In this document: piece by piece, positions 54,248 through 60,844 of the stretch
Layout of the letters: the number at the start of each line of letters is the position of its first letter
How positions within the stretch are numbered: the first letter of the stretch is position 1
NCBI GenBank assembly: GCA_003268905.1
Contig: QLTU01000014.1
Location: forward strand, 1-64,000
Length of the DNA: 64,000 nt
Origin: Acidovorax defluvii
GTDB lineage: Bacteria; Pseudomonadota; Gammaproteobacteria; Burkholderiales; Burkholderiaceae_C
Direction of reading: 5' to 3'
The notes under the pieces: generated by a model
Databases searched by the model: none
What the model saw: only the letters and a program-made list of their open reading frames with translations
Told to the model about the DNA's origin: nothing
Program-made: the position numbers and the translations under genes

Positions 54248-54784
54248 ATGACACAGCAAACCATCACCCTGGGAGGCGGATGCTTTTGGTGCACCGAGGC
54301 GGTTTTTGACCGCGTGCGCGGCATCACCGATGTGGAAAGCGGTTACACCAACGGCCACACCATCCATCCCAGCTACGAGCAGATCTGCCAGGGCGACACC
54401 GGCCACGCCGAGGTGGTGCGCCTGACCTTTGATGCCGACGAGATCAGCCTGCAGGAGGTGTTGGAAATCTTCTTCCACACCCACGACCCCACCACCCTTA
54501 ATCGCCAGGGCAACGACGTGGGCACGCAATACCGCAGCGGCATCTATTACGAGTCCCCCGAGCACGGCGACATCGCCAACGACATGATCCGCCAGATGTC
54601 GCAAGACAAGCTGTTTGGCGCGCCAATCACCACCGAGGTGAAGCCACTGACCAACTACAGCGCGGCCGAGGCGTACCACCAAGACTATTTTGCGAACAAC
54701 CCCAATGCCGGGTATTGCGCGTTTGTGGTGGGGCCGAAGGTGGAAAAGTTTCGCAAGACATTTGCGCGGTATTTGAAAGCGTAA
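54248..54784 (+). CDS. msrA: peptide-methionine (S)-S-oxide reductase
   Basis: This 178-residue cytosolic enzyme repairs oxidised methionine. The catalytic motif GGGCFWCTEAVF is near residue 10. TGHAEVVRLTFD and HTHDPTTLNRQGNDVGTQYRS follow, with the recycling region near the C-terminus (AYHQDYFANNPNAGYCAFVV, including a Cys). AAGGAAA at 54237-54243 sets the start at 54248. It is divergent from the tetR-RND operon and probably monocistronic. Confidence 0.96.
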   Translation: MTQQTITLGGGCFWCTEAVFDRVRGITDVESGYTNGHTIHPSYEQICQGDTGHAEVVRLTFDADEISLQEVLEIFFHTHDPTTLNRQGNDVGTQYRSGIYYESPEHGDIANDMIRQMSQDKLFGAPITTEVKPLTNYSAAEAYHQDYFANNPNAGYCAFVVGPKVEKFRKTFARYLKA

Positions 54785-54876
54785 GGCTCGCAGCGAGCGG
54801 GCCAACGTCCACTCGCTGCGACACGCAGCGCCGCCCGGGCACCAGGCGCCTGTGGGCAATCTGCGCACCAGCCCAG

Positions 54877-56079
54877 TCAGAGCAGCAGCGCGAGGTGGTT
54901 GTCGGGGGCCAGCATCTCGGGCCAGGGCAGCATTTGTGCTTCACCTGCCTGCCACCGGGCCAGGCCGCGGCCTGCGCCCATCAACATGCCCATGCCACGC
55001 GCGTCGCGCCAGCTGCCCAGGGCGCAGACTTCCTTAAGCTCCCCCAGCGGGATCAACCCGTCGGGCGCATCGGGGTGCCACAACAGGGCGTTGCCACTGC
55101 GCTGGGCACTGAGCAAAAAGCTGCCGCCGGGGCCGGCGCAAATATCGCCTGCATAACCTTGATGGTCGATGGCGGGGCAGGGGGGCAGCGTGAGCGTACT
55201 GCCGTCCCACACGGCGATCATGGGCGCGTTGCGGCGCTCCTGGCGTTCGTCGTGCTGCGCCTGCAGCGCAATGCCCAGCAGGCGCTGGTCTCCGTCCACT
55301 GACCATGCCATGTGGCGCACGCTCAGGCGGGGGTCTTCAAGCGCCCAGCGCTGCTGCACGGTGCCAGAGTCCGTGTCCAGGCGCAGCAGGGCAGGCGCCA
55401 GGCGCTTGTGGGGCACACGGCGGCCGCGTTCGTCGCGGGGTATGCCGCCCAGGGCGACGAGCACATGGCGTTCGTCGGCGTCAAACAGCATCTGGTGCGC
55501 ATCCACGCCCGGCAGCTGCCACGCGGCAACAGCGCGCAGCGTCTGCGCATCGCGGCGAACCACCCAGGCGCTGCCGTCAATGCGCCCGGTCTCGCTGCTG
55601 TAAAGCCAGCGGCCATCCGAGCTGAGCAGCAGGTGCCCATTGAGAGTGCGGGTCGATGCCTCGTCGCGGCCGGGGTGCAGCCAGCGCGGCGCCTGTGCCG
55701 CATCGGCTGGCAGGTGCACCAGCCAGTCGCCAGGGCGCGCGGACACTGCATAGAGACCACCCCGCCCGTCGGGCGTGAGCCCGTGTGCCCGGTTGGGCAC
55801 AGGCTGCACGCGGCTCCAGGTGCTGCGCCGCTGGTCCCAGTCAACCTGCAGCAGCCCGATGCGATGGGCTTTGGGGTCGCTGTCTTCAGCGGGTGCAGCG
55901 CCGGCACGCCAGGCCATGGCCACTGTTTGCGGGGCAAGCGGGTCGGCTTTGCGGTCCGGATGGGATGAAGTGGCCAGGGCGGTGGTCTGTGCCGAGGCAA
56001 GCGCTGTCCAGGCGCTGATGGCGCCCATCACACGCAGGCTATGTCGACGATTCAGTGAGGAGAGCATCTTCAGATTCAT
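54877..56079 (-). CDS. DUF1513 domain-containing exported protein
   Basis: This is a 400-residue protein with a twin-arginine-like leader (NRRHSLRVMGAISAWTALASA). The mature part looks like a beta-propeller with repeated blocks such as HGLTPDGRGGLYAVSARPGD, RTLNGHLLLSSDGRWLYSSE and YAGDICAGPGGSFLLSAQRSG. DUF1513 proteins are often encoded with iron-uptake lipoproteins. Here no such neighbour remains, but the zinc locus starts 260 bases away on the other strand. The function is unknown. Confidence 0.85.
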   Translation of the reverse strand: MNLKMLSSLNRRHSLRVMGAISAWTALASAQTTALATSSHPDRKADPLAPQTVAMAWRAGAAPAEDSDPKAHRIGLLQVDWDQRRSTWSRVQPVPNRAHGLTPDGRGGLYAVSARPGDWLVHLPADAAQAPRWLHPGRDEASTRTLNGHLLLSSDGRWLYSSETGRIDGSAWVVRRDAQTLRAVAAWQLPGVDAHQMLFDADERHVLVALGGIPRDERGRRVPHKRLAPALLRLDTDSGTVQQRWALEDPRLSVRHMAWSVDGDQRLLGIALQAQHDERQERRNAPMIAVWDGSTLTLPPCPAIDHQGYAGDICAGPGGSFLLSAQRSGNALLWHPDAPDGLIPLGELKEVCALGSWRDARGMGMLMGAGRGLARWQAGEAQMLPWPEMLAPDNHLALLL

Positions 56080-56292
56080 TCATTTCAAGCGAAGCTGCAG
56101 ACTATAGGCAGCGTGTGCGCGTCCCGCACTGGAGAGCAGCGAAGTGTTTTGCGGTGGCTCAAACGAGAGCTTTGACACAAGGCAGCCGCCAGCGCCGCCT
56201 GAGATGACGCAAAACCGTGCCGGCAACGAGGGCGGCAGGCATCCACCCGCAAGGCCGACGGGATGAATCTGCTGACGGATTGCATCAGGGCA

Positions 56293-56313
56293 TAATGCAA
56301 CCCGATTGCGTTA
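56293..56313. promoter_or_regulatory. probable Zur box
   Basis: TAATGCAA (56293-56300), 5-base spacer, TTGCGTTA (56306-56313): seven of eight arm positions are complementary. It lies 28 bases before the Fur-family start codon. Fur-type regulators bind such dyads in their own promoters. The half-site form GCAACGCAGT recurs before DUF3299 (about 59269-59278) and before the TonB receptor (about 60834-60843). Confidence 0.7.
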
Positions 56314-56340
56314 CACGCGCTTGCCGCCTATCCGTAACCC

Positions 56341-56829
56341 ATGCCGAGCTCATCCACCTTTTCTACCTCCCGCCTCGGCACGCCCTGGACGTTGCCGCCC
56401 GGCATGCGCGCCACCCGTGCCACGCGGGCGCTGGCGCAGCTGTACGAAGCCCGCCCAGACGCAGCGCTGTCCGAAGCCGAAGTCGAGACAGCCCTTGCCA
56501 CCGCAGGTGCCGCCGTCAACAAAGTCACCGTTTACCGCCTGCTCGACCGCTTTGCCGCCGCAGGCCTGCTGCACAAGCAGGTGGATGCTGCCCGCGTCAC
56601 GCGCTATGCGCTGGCGCCGCAGGGTGGCGATGGCGCGGCGCCGCGCTTTGAGTGCGACGACTGCCACCGCCAGTTCCGCCTGTCGCAGGGTTCGGCCAAG
56701 GTGCAAACCGCCCTCAAGCAGGTGCTGCAGGCGCTGGCCACGGCCGGGCATGAGAGCCTGGCGGTAGACATTGCGGTGCATGGGCGCTGCGCAGACTGCG
56801 CCCACCCGGCCGGGGGTGCCGCCGCATGA
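56341..56829 (+). CDS. zur: Fur family regulator, probably Zur
   Basis: This 162-residue metalloregulator has a winged helix from about residue 22 (TRATRALAQLYEARPDAALSEAEVETAL) with the recognition helix NKVTVYRLLDRFAAAGLL, then ECDDCHRQFRL and CADCAHP, the two Cys pairs of the structural zinc site. It heads an ABC transporter and a zinc receptor gene cluster, and a dyad lies in its promoter, so zinc is the likely signal. Its stop overlaps the ABC ATPase start by four bases. Zur is inferred from this context; the family itself is certain. Confidence 0.85.
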   Translation: MPSSSTFSTSRLGTPWTLPPGMRATRATRALAQLYEARPDAALSEAEVETALATAGAAVNKVTVYRLLDRFAAAGLLHKQVDAARVTRYALAPQGGDGAAPRFECDDCHRQFRLSQGSAKVQTALKQVLQALATAGHESLAVDIAVHGRCADCAHPAGGAAA

Positions 56830-57509
56830 TCCGCACCCGGGGCCTTTCTTATCGCTATGCCACCGACGGCACCGCGCCGCTGCGCTTTCCCGATGTGGAC
56901 CTGCGCCAGGGCGGCACGCTGCTGCTGCGCGGGCGCTCGGGCTCGGGCAAATCGACCTGGCTGTCATTGATAGCCGGGCTGCGCGGGGCCAGCGGGGGCG
57001 ACCTGTTTGTTGCGGGCACGCAGCTGGGCACGCAGCGCGGGGCCGAAATGGACGCCTGGCGCGCCCGCAGCATCGGGTTTTTGCCGCAAAAGTTGCACCT
57101 CTCGAGTGCGCTCACGGTGGCCGACAACCTGGTGCTGGTCTACTTTGCGGCCGGGCTGCCGCGCGACGATGCGGCCATCACACGCGCGCTGGCGCAGGTG
57201 GGTGTGGCCGAGCTGGCCGCGCGCAAGCCGCACCAGCTCTCGGGCGGGCAGGCGCAGCGCGTGGCGCTGGCGCGGGCCGTGCTGCTGGCGCCGCAACTGC
57301 TGTTGGCCGACGAGCCCACGGCCAGCCTGGACGATGAGGCCGCTGCCGACGCGCTGGCGCTGCTGCAGCAAAGCGCCGCCGCTTGCGATGCCAGCCTGGT
57401 GATTGCCACGCACGACCAGCGTGTGGTGCAGGCCCTGGCCGGTGTGCAGCAGCTGAATTTGAATGAAATTGGCGCCCAGCGCTTATTGGATAAGCGCGAG
57501 CAGCTATGA
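56826..57509 (+). CDS. ABC transporter ATP-binding protein (MacB/LolD type)
   Basis: This 227-residue ATPase has Walker A GRSGSGKST near residue 36, signature LSGGQAQRVALARA near residue 138, and Walker B LLLADEPTASLD near residue 160. It pairs with the FtsX-type permease downstream, whose start overlaps its stop (ATGA at 57506-57509). The last about 14 residues (NEIGAQRLLDKREQL) are encoded by a dispersed palindromic repeat, which also supplies the stop codon. Context suggests a zinc-linked transport or lipoprotein/periplasm-remodelling role. Confidence 0.9.
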   Translation: MIRTRGLSYRYATDGTAPLRFPDVDLRQGGTLLLRGRSGSGKSTWLSLIAGLRGASGGDLFVAGTQLGTQRGAEMDAWRARSIGFLPQKLHLSSALTVADNLVLVYFAAGLPRDDAAITRALAQVGVAELAARKPHQLSGGQAQRVALARAVLLAPQLLLADEPTASLDDEAAADALALLQQSAAACDASLVIATHDQRVVQALAGVQQLNLNEIGAQRLLDKREQL

Positions 57510-57513
57510 ATTC
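57455..57513. repeat. interspersed palindromic repeat, copy I, forming the ABC ATPase C-terminus
   Basis: AATTTGAATGAAATTGGCGC, CCAGCGCTTATTGGATAAGC, GCGAGCAGCTATGAATTC: a complete copy of the family, with perfect GCGCTTAT/ATAAGCGC arms. It contains the stop codon of one gene and the start codon of the next. Confidence 0.9.
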
Positions 57514-58753
57514 AGGAGTCTTCAAACTGGCGCGTCTGTCATGGCGCTACCTGTGGTCCCGCCCGCTGGCGGCGGTGCTCAACCTGCTGGTGCTGACGCT
57601 CGGCCTGGCCGCCATCACGCTGGTGCTGCTGGTGGCCACCCAGCTCGACAAGGCATTTGAGCGCGACCTCGCAGGCATCGACCTGGTGGTGGGCGCCAGG
57701 GGCAGCCCGCTGCAGCTCATCCTGGCGGGCGTGTTCCACATCGATGTGCCCGCGGGCAACATCCCGCTGCAAGAGGTGCAGGCCCTGCAGAAGAACCCGC
57801 TGGTGGCGCAGGTGATTCCGCTGAGCCTGGGTGACAGCTACCAGGGCTTTCGCATTGTGGGCACCACGCCCGACTACGTGGTGCACTACGAGGCCACGCT
57901 GGCGGAAGGCGCGCTGTGGCAGCAGCCCATGGACGCGGTGCTGGGCGCCAGCGTGGCGCGCGGCATTGTCAAAGCCAGCCATGCGGGCGCGCCGCTGGTG
58001 GGCGCCACCTTCATCGGCAGCCACGGCCTGGGTGGATCGGGTGGGGGAGGGCACGCGCACGGCAACCACCCCTACCGTGTGAACGGCGTGCTCGCGCCCT
58101 GCGGCTGCGTGCTCGACCGGCTGATCCTGACCGGCTCCGAATCCGTCTGGATGGTGCACGAGACCGCCACGGCCAACGACGCCGAAGATCTGGAAATATT
58201 GAAAGAAGAGCGTGAAGTGACCGTGGCCCTGGTCCGCTACCGCACGCCTATGGCCGCCATCACGCTGCCGCGCCAGATCAATGCCGACACCGCCCTGCAG
58301 GCAGCGGCGCCCGCCATCGAGGTCACGCGCCTGCTGCGCCTGCTGGGCGTGGGCGCCGACGTGCTGCGCGCCTTTGGCGGCGTGCTGCTGGCGGTGGCGG
58401 CGCTCAGCGTGTTCATTGCGCTGTGGAACGCCGTGCGCGAGCGCCGCGCCGACCTGGCCATGCTGCGCATGCTGGGCGCGCCCCCGGGCCGCGTGGCCGG
58501 GCTGGTGCTGTGCGAGGCGCTGTGGCTGGCCGCGCTGGCGTCTGCCCTGGGCCTGCTGCTGGGCCACGCACTGGCCCACGGCCTGGGCTGGGCGCTGCAG
58601 GCGCAGGGCCTGCTGCCGGTTACCGGCTGGATCTGGCTGCCCGCCGAAGCCGGTGTGCCGCTGCTGGCCGCAGGCGTGGCCGCGCTGGCGGCGCTGCTGC
58701 CCGCCGTGCAGGCCTACCGCACCGACGTGGCCGACTTGCTGAGTCAGCCCTGA
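57506..58753 (+). CDS. FtsX-family ABC transporter permease with His-rich loop
   Basis: This 415-residue inner-membrane permease of the MacB/FtsX type has an N-terminal helix (AAVLNLLVLTLGLAAITLVLLVA), a periplasmic core, and three C-terminal helices (from about residue 285). The periplasmic core contains GGSGGGGHAHGNH followed by VLAPCGCVLDRLIL, a His/Cys-rich stretch that could bind zinc. This differs from lipoprotein- and macrolide-exporting relatives. It starts within the ATPase stop codon region. In Vibrio cholerae an ABC system of this kind (Zrg) takes part in zinc uptake; the likeness here is by arrangement. Confidence 0.88.
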   Translation: MNSGVFKLARLSWRYLWSRPLAAVLNLLVLTLGLAAITLVLLVATQLDKAFERDLAGIDLVVGARGSPLQLILAGVFHIDVPAGNIPLQEVQALQKNPLVAQVIPLSLGDSYQGFRIVGTTPDYVVHYEATLAEGALWQQPMDAVLGASVARGIVKASHAGAPLVGATFIGSHGLGGSGGGGHAHGNHPYRVNGVLAPCGCVLDRLILTGSESVWMVHETATANDAEDLEILKEEREVTVALVRYRTPMAAITLPRQINADTALQAAAPAIEVTRLLRLLGVGADVLRAFGGVLLAVAALSVFIALWNAVRERRADLAMLRMLGAPPGRVAGLVLCEALWLAALASALGLLLGHALAHGLGWALQAQGLLPVTGWIWLPAEAGVPLLAAGVAALAALLPAVQAYRTDVADLLSQP

Positions 58754-58802
58754 CCCGCCCGGTGACTCCTGTTTTCAACCCAACCTACCTGAAAGGCTCT
58801 CC

Positions 58803-59054
58803 ATGAAAAAGCTCCTCACCGCATTGGCCCTGGCCCCCCTGTTGCTGGCTGGTGCCCTGGCACATGCCCAGACCCACAGCGACAAGGAAACCAAGGCCGA
58901 CATCGAGCGCCACCGCGCCATGGCCGCCGCGCACGAGGCCGCTGCCAAATGCCTTGAGACGGGCAAGGGCCACGACGTTTGCCAAAAAGAACTCCAGACC
59001 GCCTGCAAAGGCCTGGGCATTGGCAAAAACTGCGGCATGCGCCACAGCCACTGA
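58803..59054 (+). CDS. small periplasmic His/Cys-containing protein
   Basis: This 83-residue protein has a Sec signal peptide (about residues 1-22, ending ALAHAQ). The mature part is helical and charged, with four cysteines (AAKCLETGKGHDVCQKEL and ACKGLGIGKNCGMRHSH) and a His-rich tail. It could bind zinc or form two disulfides. GAAAGG at 58790-58795 is the ribosome-binding site. It lies 49 bases after the permease. I do not recognise a named family. Confidence 0.75.
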   Translation: MKKLLTALALAPLLLAGALAHAQTHSDKETKADIERHRAMAAAHEAAAKCLETGKGHDVCQKELQTACKGLGIGKNCGMRHSH

Positions 59055-59084
59055 AGCCCGCACCTGAGCCCTCCTGCGTTGCTT

Positions 59085-59193
59085 GCAGCGCCTTACCCCG
59101 AGGGGGACGCCACCGGTGTCCTGGCCGCAAGGAGTGAATACCATGGCAACCGCAGCGCCTTACCCCGAGGGGGACGCCACCGGTGTCCTGGCC
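59085..59193. repeat. 42-base direct duplication
   Basis: GCAGCGCCTTACCCCGAGGG and the next 22 bases occur at 59085-59126 and again, identically, at 59152-59193, with 25 bases between. The block contains CCCCGAGGGGG, a short G/C hairpin related in look to the other dispersed G/C elements. It separates the small periplasmic protein gene from DUF3299 gene. Confidence 0.92.
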
Positions 59194-59295
59194 TCGGTGG
59201 CATGGGCTTGAGGCGCCCACGCACTTATGCGCGTTGAAACTGCGCAAAATAATCCGGCCCTGTTGCTGCAACGCAGTTCACTGAAGGTTATTTCC

Positions 59296-59916
59296 ATGCC
59301 CCATCCCGCAATGGTTTGTTCCCGGCGATACGGCTCTGCCCCACGGCGCGCTGCCGCACTGGTGGTGGCGCTGGCCGCGTGCTTTGCGGCCCCCGCGCAG
59401 GTGGGTGCGCAGGGCGCCAAGCCTGCGGCCGAGGCACCGGCGCCCGGCGCTCCGTTGCCCGGCGCCGGTGGTGCAGCGGGGGCGGCTGCAGGTGTGCCAG
59501 CGGGCGCGGGCGCCGGTTACCACAGCCCCAGCAGCCCGATTGCGCCGCTGCCCCAACGCAACGACGTGGTGCCATGGTCGGTGCTGACCGACCTGACCAA
59601 GAAAACCACCAAAGACCGCATCGTGCCCATGTTCAACGACGCGCAAAAGGGCCTGGACAAGACCACGCAGCGCATCCAGGGCTTCATGGTGCCGCTGGAC
59701 GCCAAGCCCACGCAGACCCACTTCATCCTCACCTCGGTGCCGCTGACCTGCTCGTTCTGCACGCCGGGCGGGCCGGAGAGCATGGTCGAGGTCAAGGCCA
59801 AAACCCCCGTACGGTATTCGCTGGAACCGGTGGTGGTGGAGGGCAAATTCACCGTGCTCCCCAACGACCCCTACGGCCTGTACTACCGCATGGTGGATGC
59901 GGTGCCGGTGAAATAA
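59296..59916 (+). CDS. DUF3299 domain-containing exported protein
   Basis: This is a 206-residue protein with a long signal peptide (hydrophobic core AAALVVALAACFAAPAQ). A Gly/Ala/Pro-rich linker follows to about residue 75, and then the DUF3299 domain with IQGFMVPLDAKPTQTHFILTSVPLTCSFCTPGGPESMVEV (two Cys in C-S-F-C). Such proteins occur in zinc-regulated clusters; a metal-binding or assembly role in the periplasm is plausible. GAAGG at 59283-59287 supports the ATG at 59296; an ATG at 59311 is possible. Confidence 0.85.
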   Translation: MPHPAMVCSRRYGSAPRRAAALVVALAACFAAPAQVGAQGAKPAAEAPAPGAPLPGAGGAAGAAAGVPAGAGAGYHSPSSPIAPLPQRNDVVPWSVLTDLTKKTTKDRIVPMFNDAQKGLDKTTQRIQGFMVPLDAKPTQTHFILTSVPLTCSFCTPGGPESMVEVKAKTPVRYSLEPVVVEGKFTVLPNDPYGLYYRMVDAVPVK

Positions 59917-59958
59917 CCGCCGCCTTTTTCTTTTCTGCTGCCCATTCGCCCCGGCCCC

Positions 59959-60516
59959 GTGACCAGCCCTGTGACCCGCGCCCACCCCCATCCGCACGCC
60001 CCAACGGCAAGCCTTGCACCCAGGCAAGCCCAAGCCGTTGCCCGCCGCAGGGCAGGGCTGCGCGCACCCGGAGCGCTTGGCACGCCTGGCACATCTGGCA
60101 AGTGCGGGCGGCGTTACACCCATTGGGCGCAGGCCGCGCTGGTGTGGCTGCTGCTGGCGTTGGTGGTGGTGCCTTCGCTGGGGCGCCTGCACCAGGTAAT
60201 GCACGCCCCGGCGCTGCAGGCGCACGCACTTTCACCAGCCGCAGCAGGGGCGGGCGCACCCATCACCGCCGCGCACACCGGCGAATCCAGCCACACCGCC
60301 CACGCACAGGGCCTGCTCGATTTGCTGTTGGCCCACCACGCGCCGGTGGATTGCCTGTTGCTCGACCAGCTGGCGCTGGGCGACGCATTGCACAGCGCCC
60401 CCACAGCGCTTGCCGCCCCGACGCCCGCGCAGGCGCCGCTGGTGCACCCGGCCGCCACCGCAGCGGCCCGCCATGTTGCGCTTTTTCAGGCCCGCGGCCC
60501 GCCTGCGGTCGGGTGA
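59959..60516 (+). CDS. membrane-anchored His-rich protein (DUF2946-like)
   Basis: This 185-residue protein has His/Pro-rich N-terminus (THPHPHAP-like pattern RAHPHPHAPTAS), one hydrophobic segment (AALVWLLLALVVVPSLG near residue 60), and a periplasmic tail with LHQVMHAP, LLLAHHAPVDCLLLDQLALGD and final ALFQARGPPAVG. This layout resembles DUF2946 proteins encoded beside metal-linked TonB receptors. The GTG start at 59959 lies 42 bases after the DUF3299 stop; a GTG at 59971 is also possible. The function is unknown; metal exposure to the receptor system is a guess. Confidence 0.6.
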   Translation: MTSPVTRAHPHPHAPTASLAPRQAQAVARRRAGLRAPGALGTPGTSGKCGRRYTHWAQAALVWLLLALVVVPSLGRLHQVMHAPALQAHALSPAAAGAGAPITAAHTGESSHTAHAQGLLDLLLAHHAPVDCLLLDQLALGDALHSAPTALAAPTPAQAPLVHPAATAAARHVALFQARGPPAVG

Positions 60517-60844
60517 CGGGTTCAGCCGGTTGAGCGTGTTGGCTGCCCTGCGCTGCGTTGTCAGCGTGTGGGCGGGCAGGCCACTTTCATCGGGCTTGAA
60601 TCCATACGCCACCCCGGCGCAGCGCCAGGTGCCAGGTCTGCACTCCCCCGTGCCGGTCGGAAGCCCTTTGCGCGCACCGCAATGGCCGCCTTTTGCTGCA
60701 AACGCTCCTTATTTCATAGCTGCTAGCGCTTATCCATAAAGCGCTAGAGGCACTTTTTACTCATATTTTTGGTGGTTTCCTGTCCCCGGACCGGAAAGCC
60801 GCGTGCCGCCCGGCACGCCCACCTATTTCTATTGCAACGCAGTC
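60517..60844. promoter_or_regulatory. 328-base region upstream of the TonB receptor
   Basis: It contains dispersed repeat copy J (60711-60753), a small hairpin GTGCC-GCCC-GGCAC near 60802-60815, and TTGCAACGCAGT just before the start codon of the receptor, resembling a half Zur box. The region before the repeat holds no evident gene. Confidence 0.5.
60711..60753. repeat. interspersed palindromic repeat, copy J
   Basis: TTTCATAGCTGCTAGCGCTT then ATCCATAAAGCGCTAGAGGC: both arms are present, AGCGCTTAT and ATAAAGCGCT. It separates the DUF2946-like gene from the TonB receptor. Confidence 0.9.

Noticed and set aside
59085-59193. Two-repeat CRISPR
   Set aside because: Only two repeats, a G/C-rich block, and no cas gene nearby.
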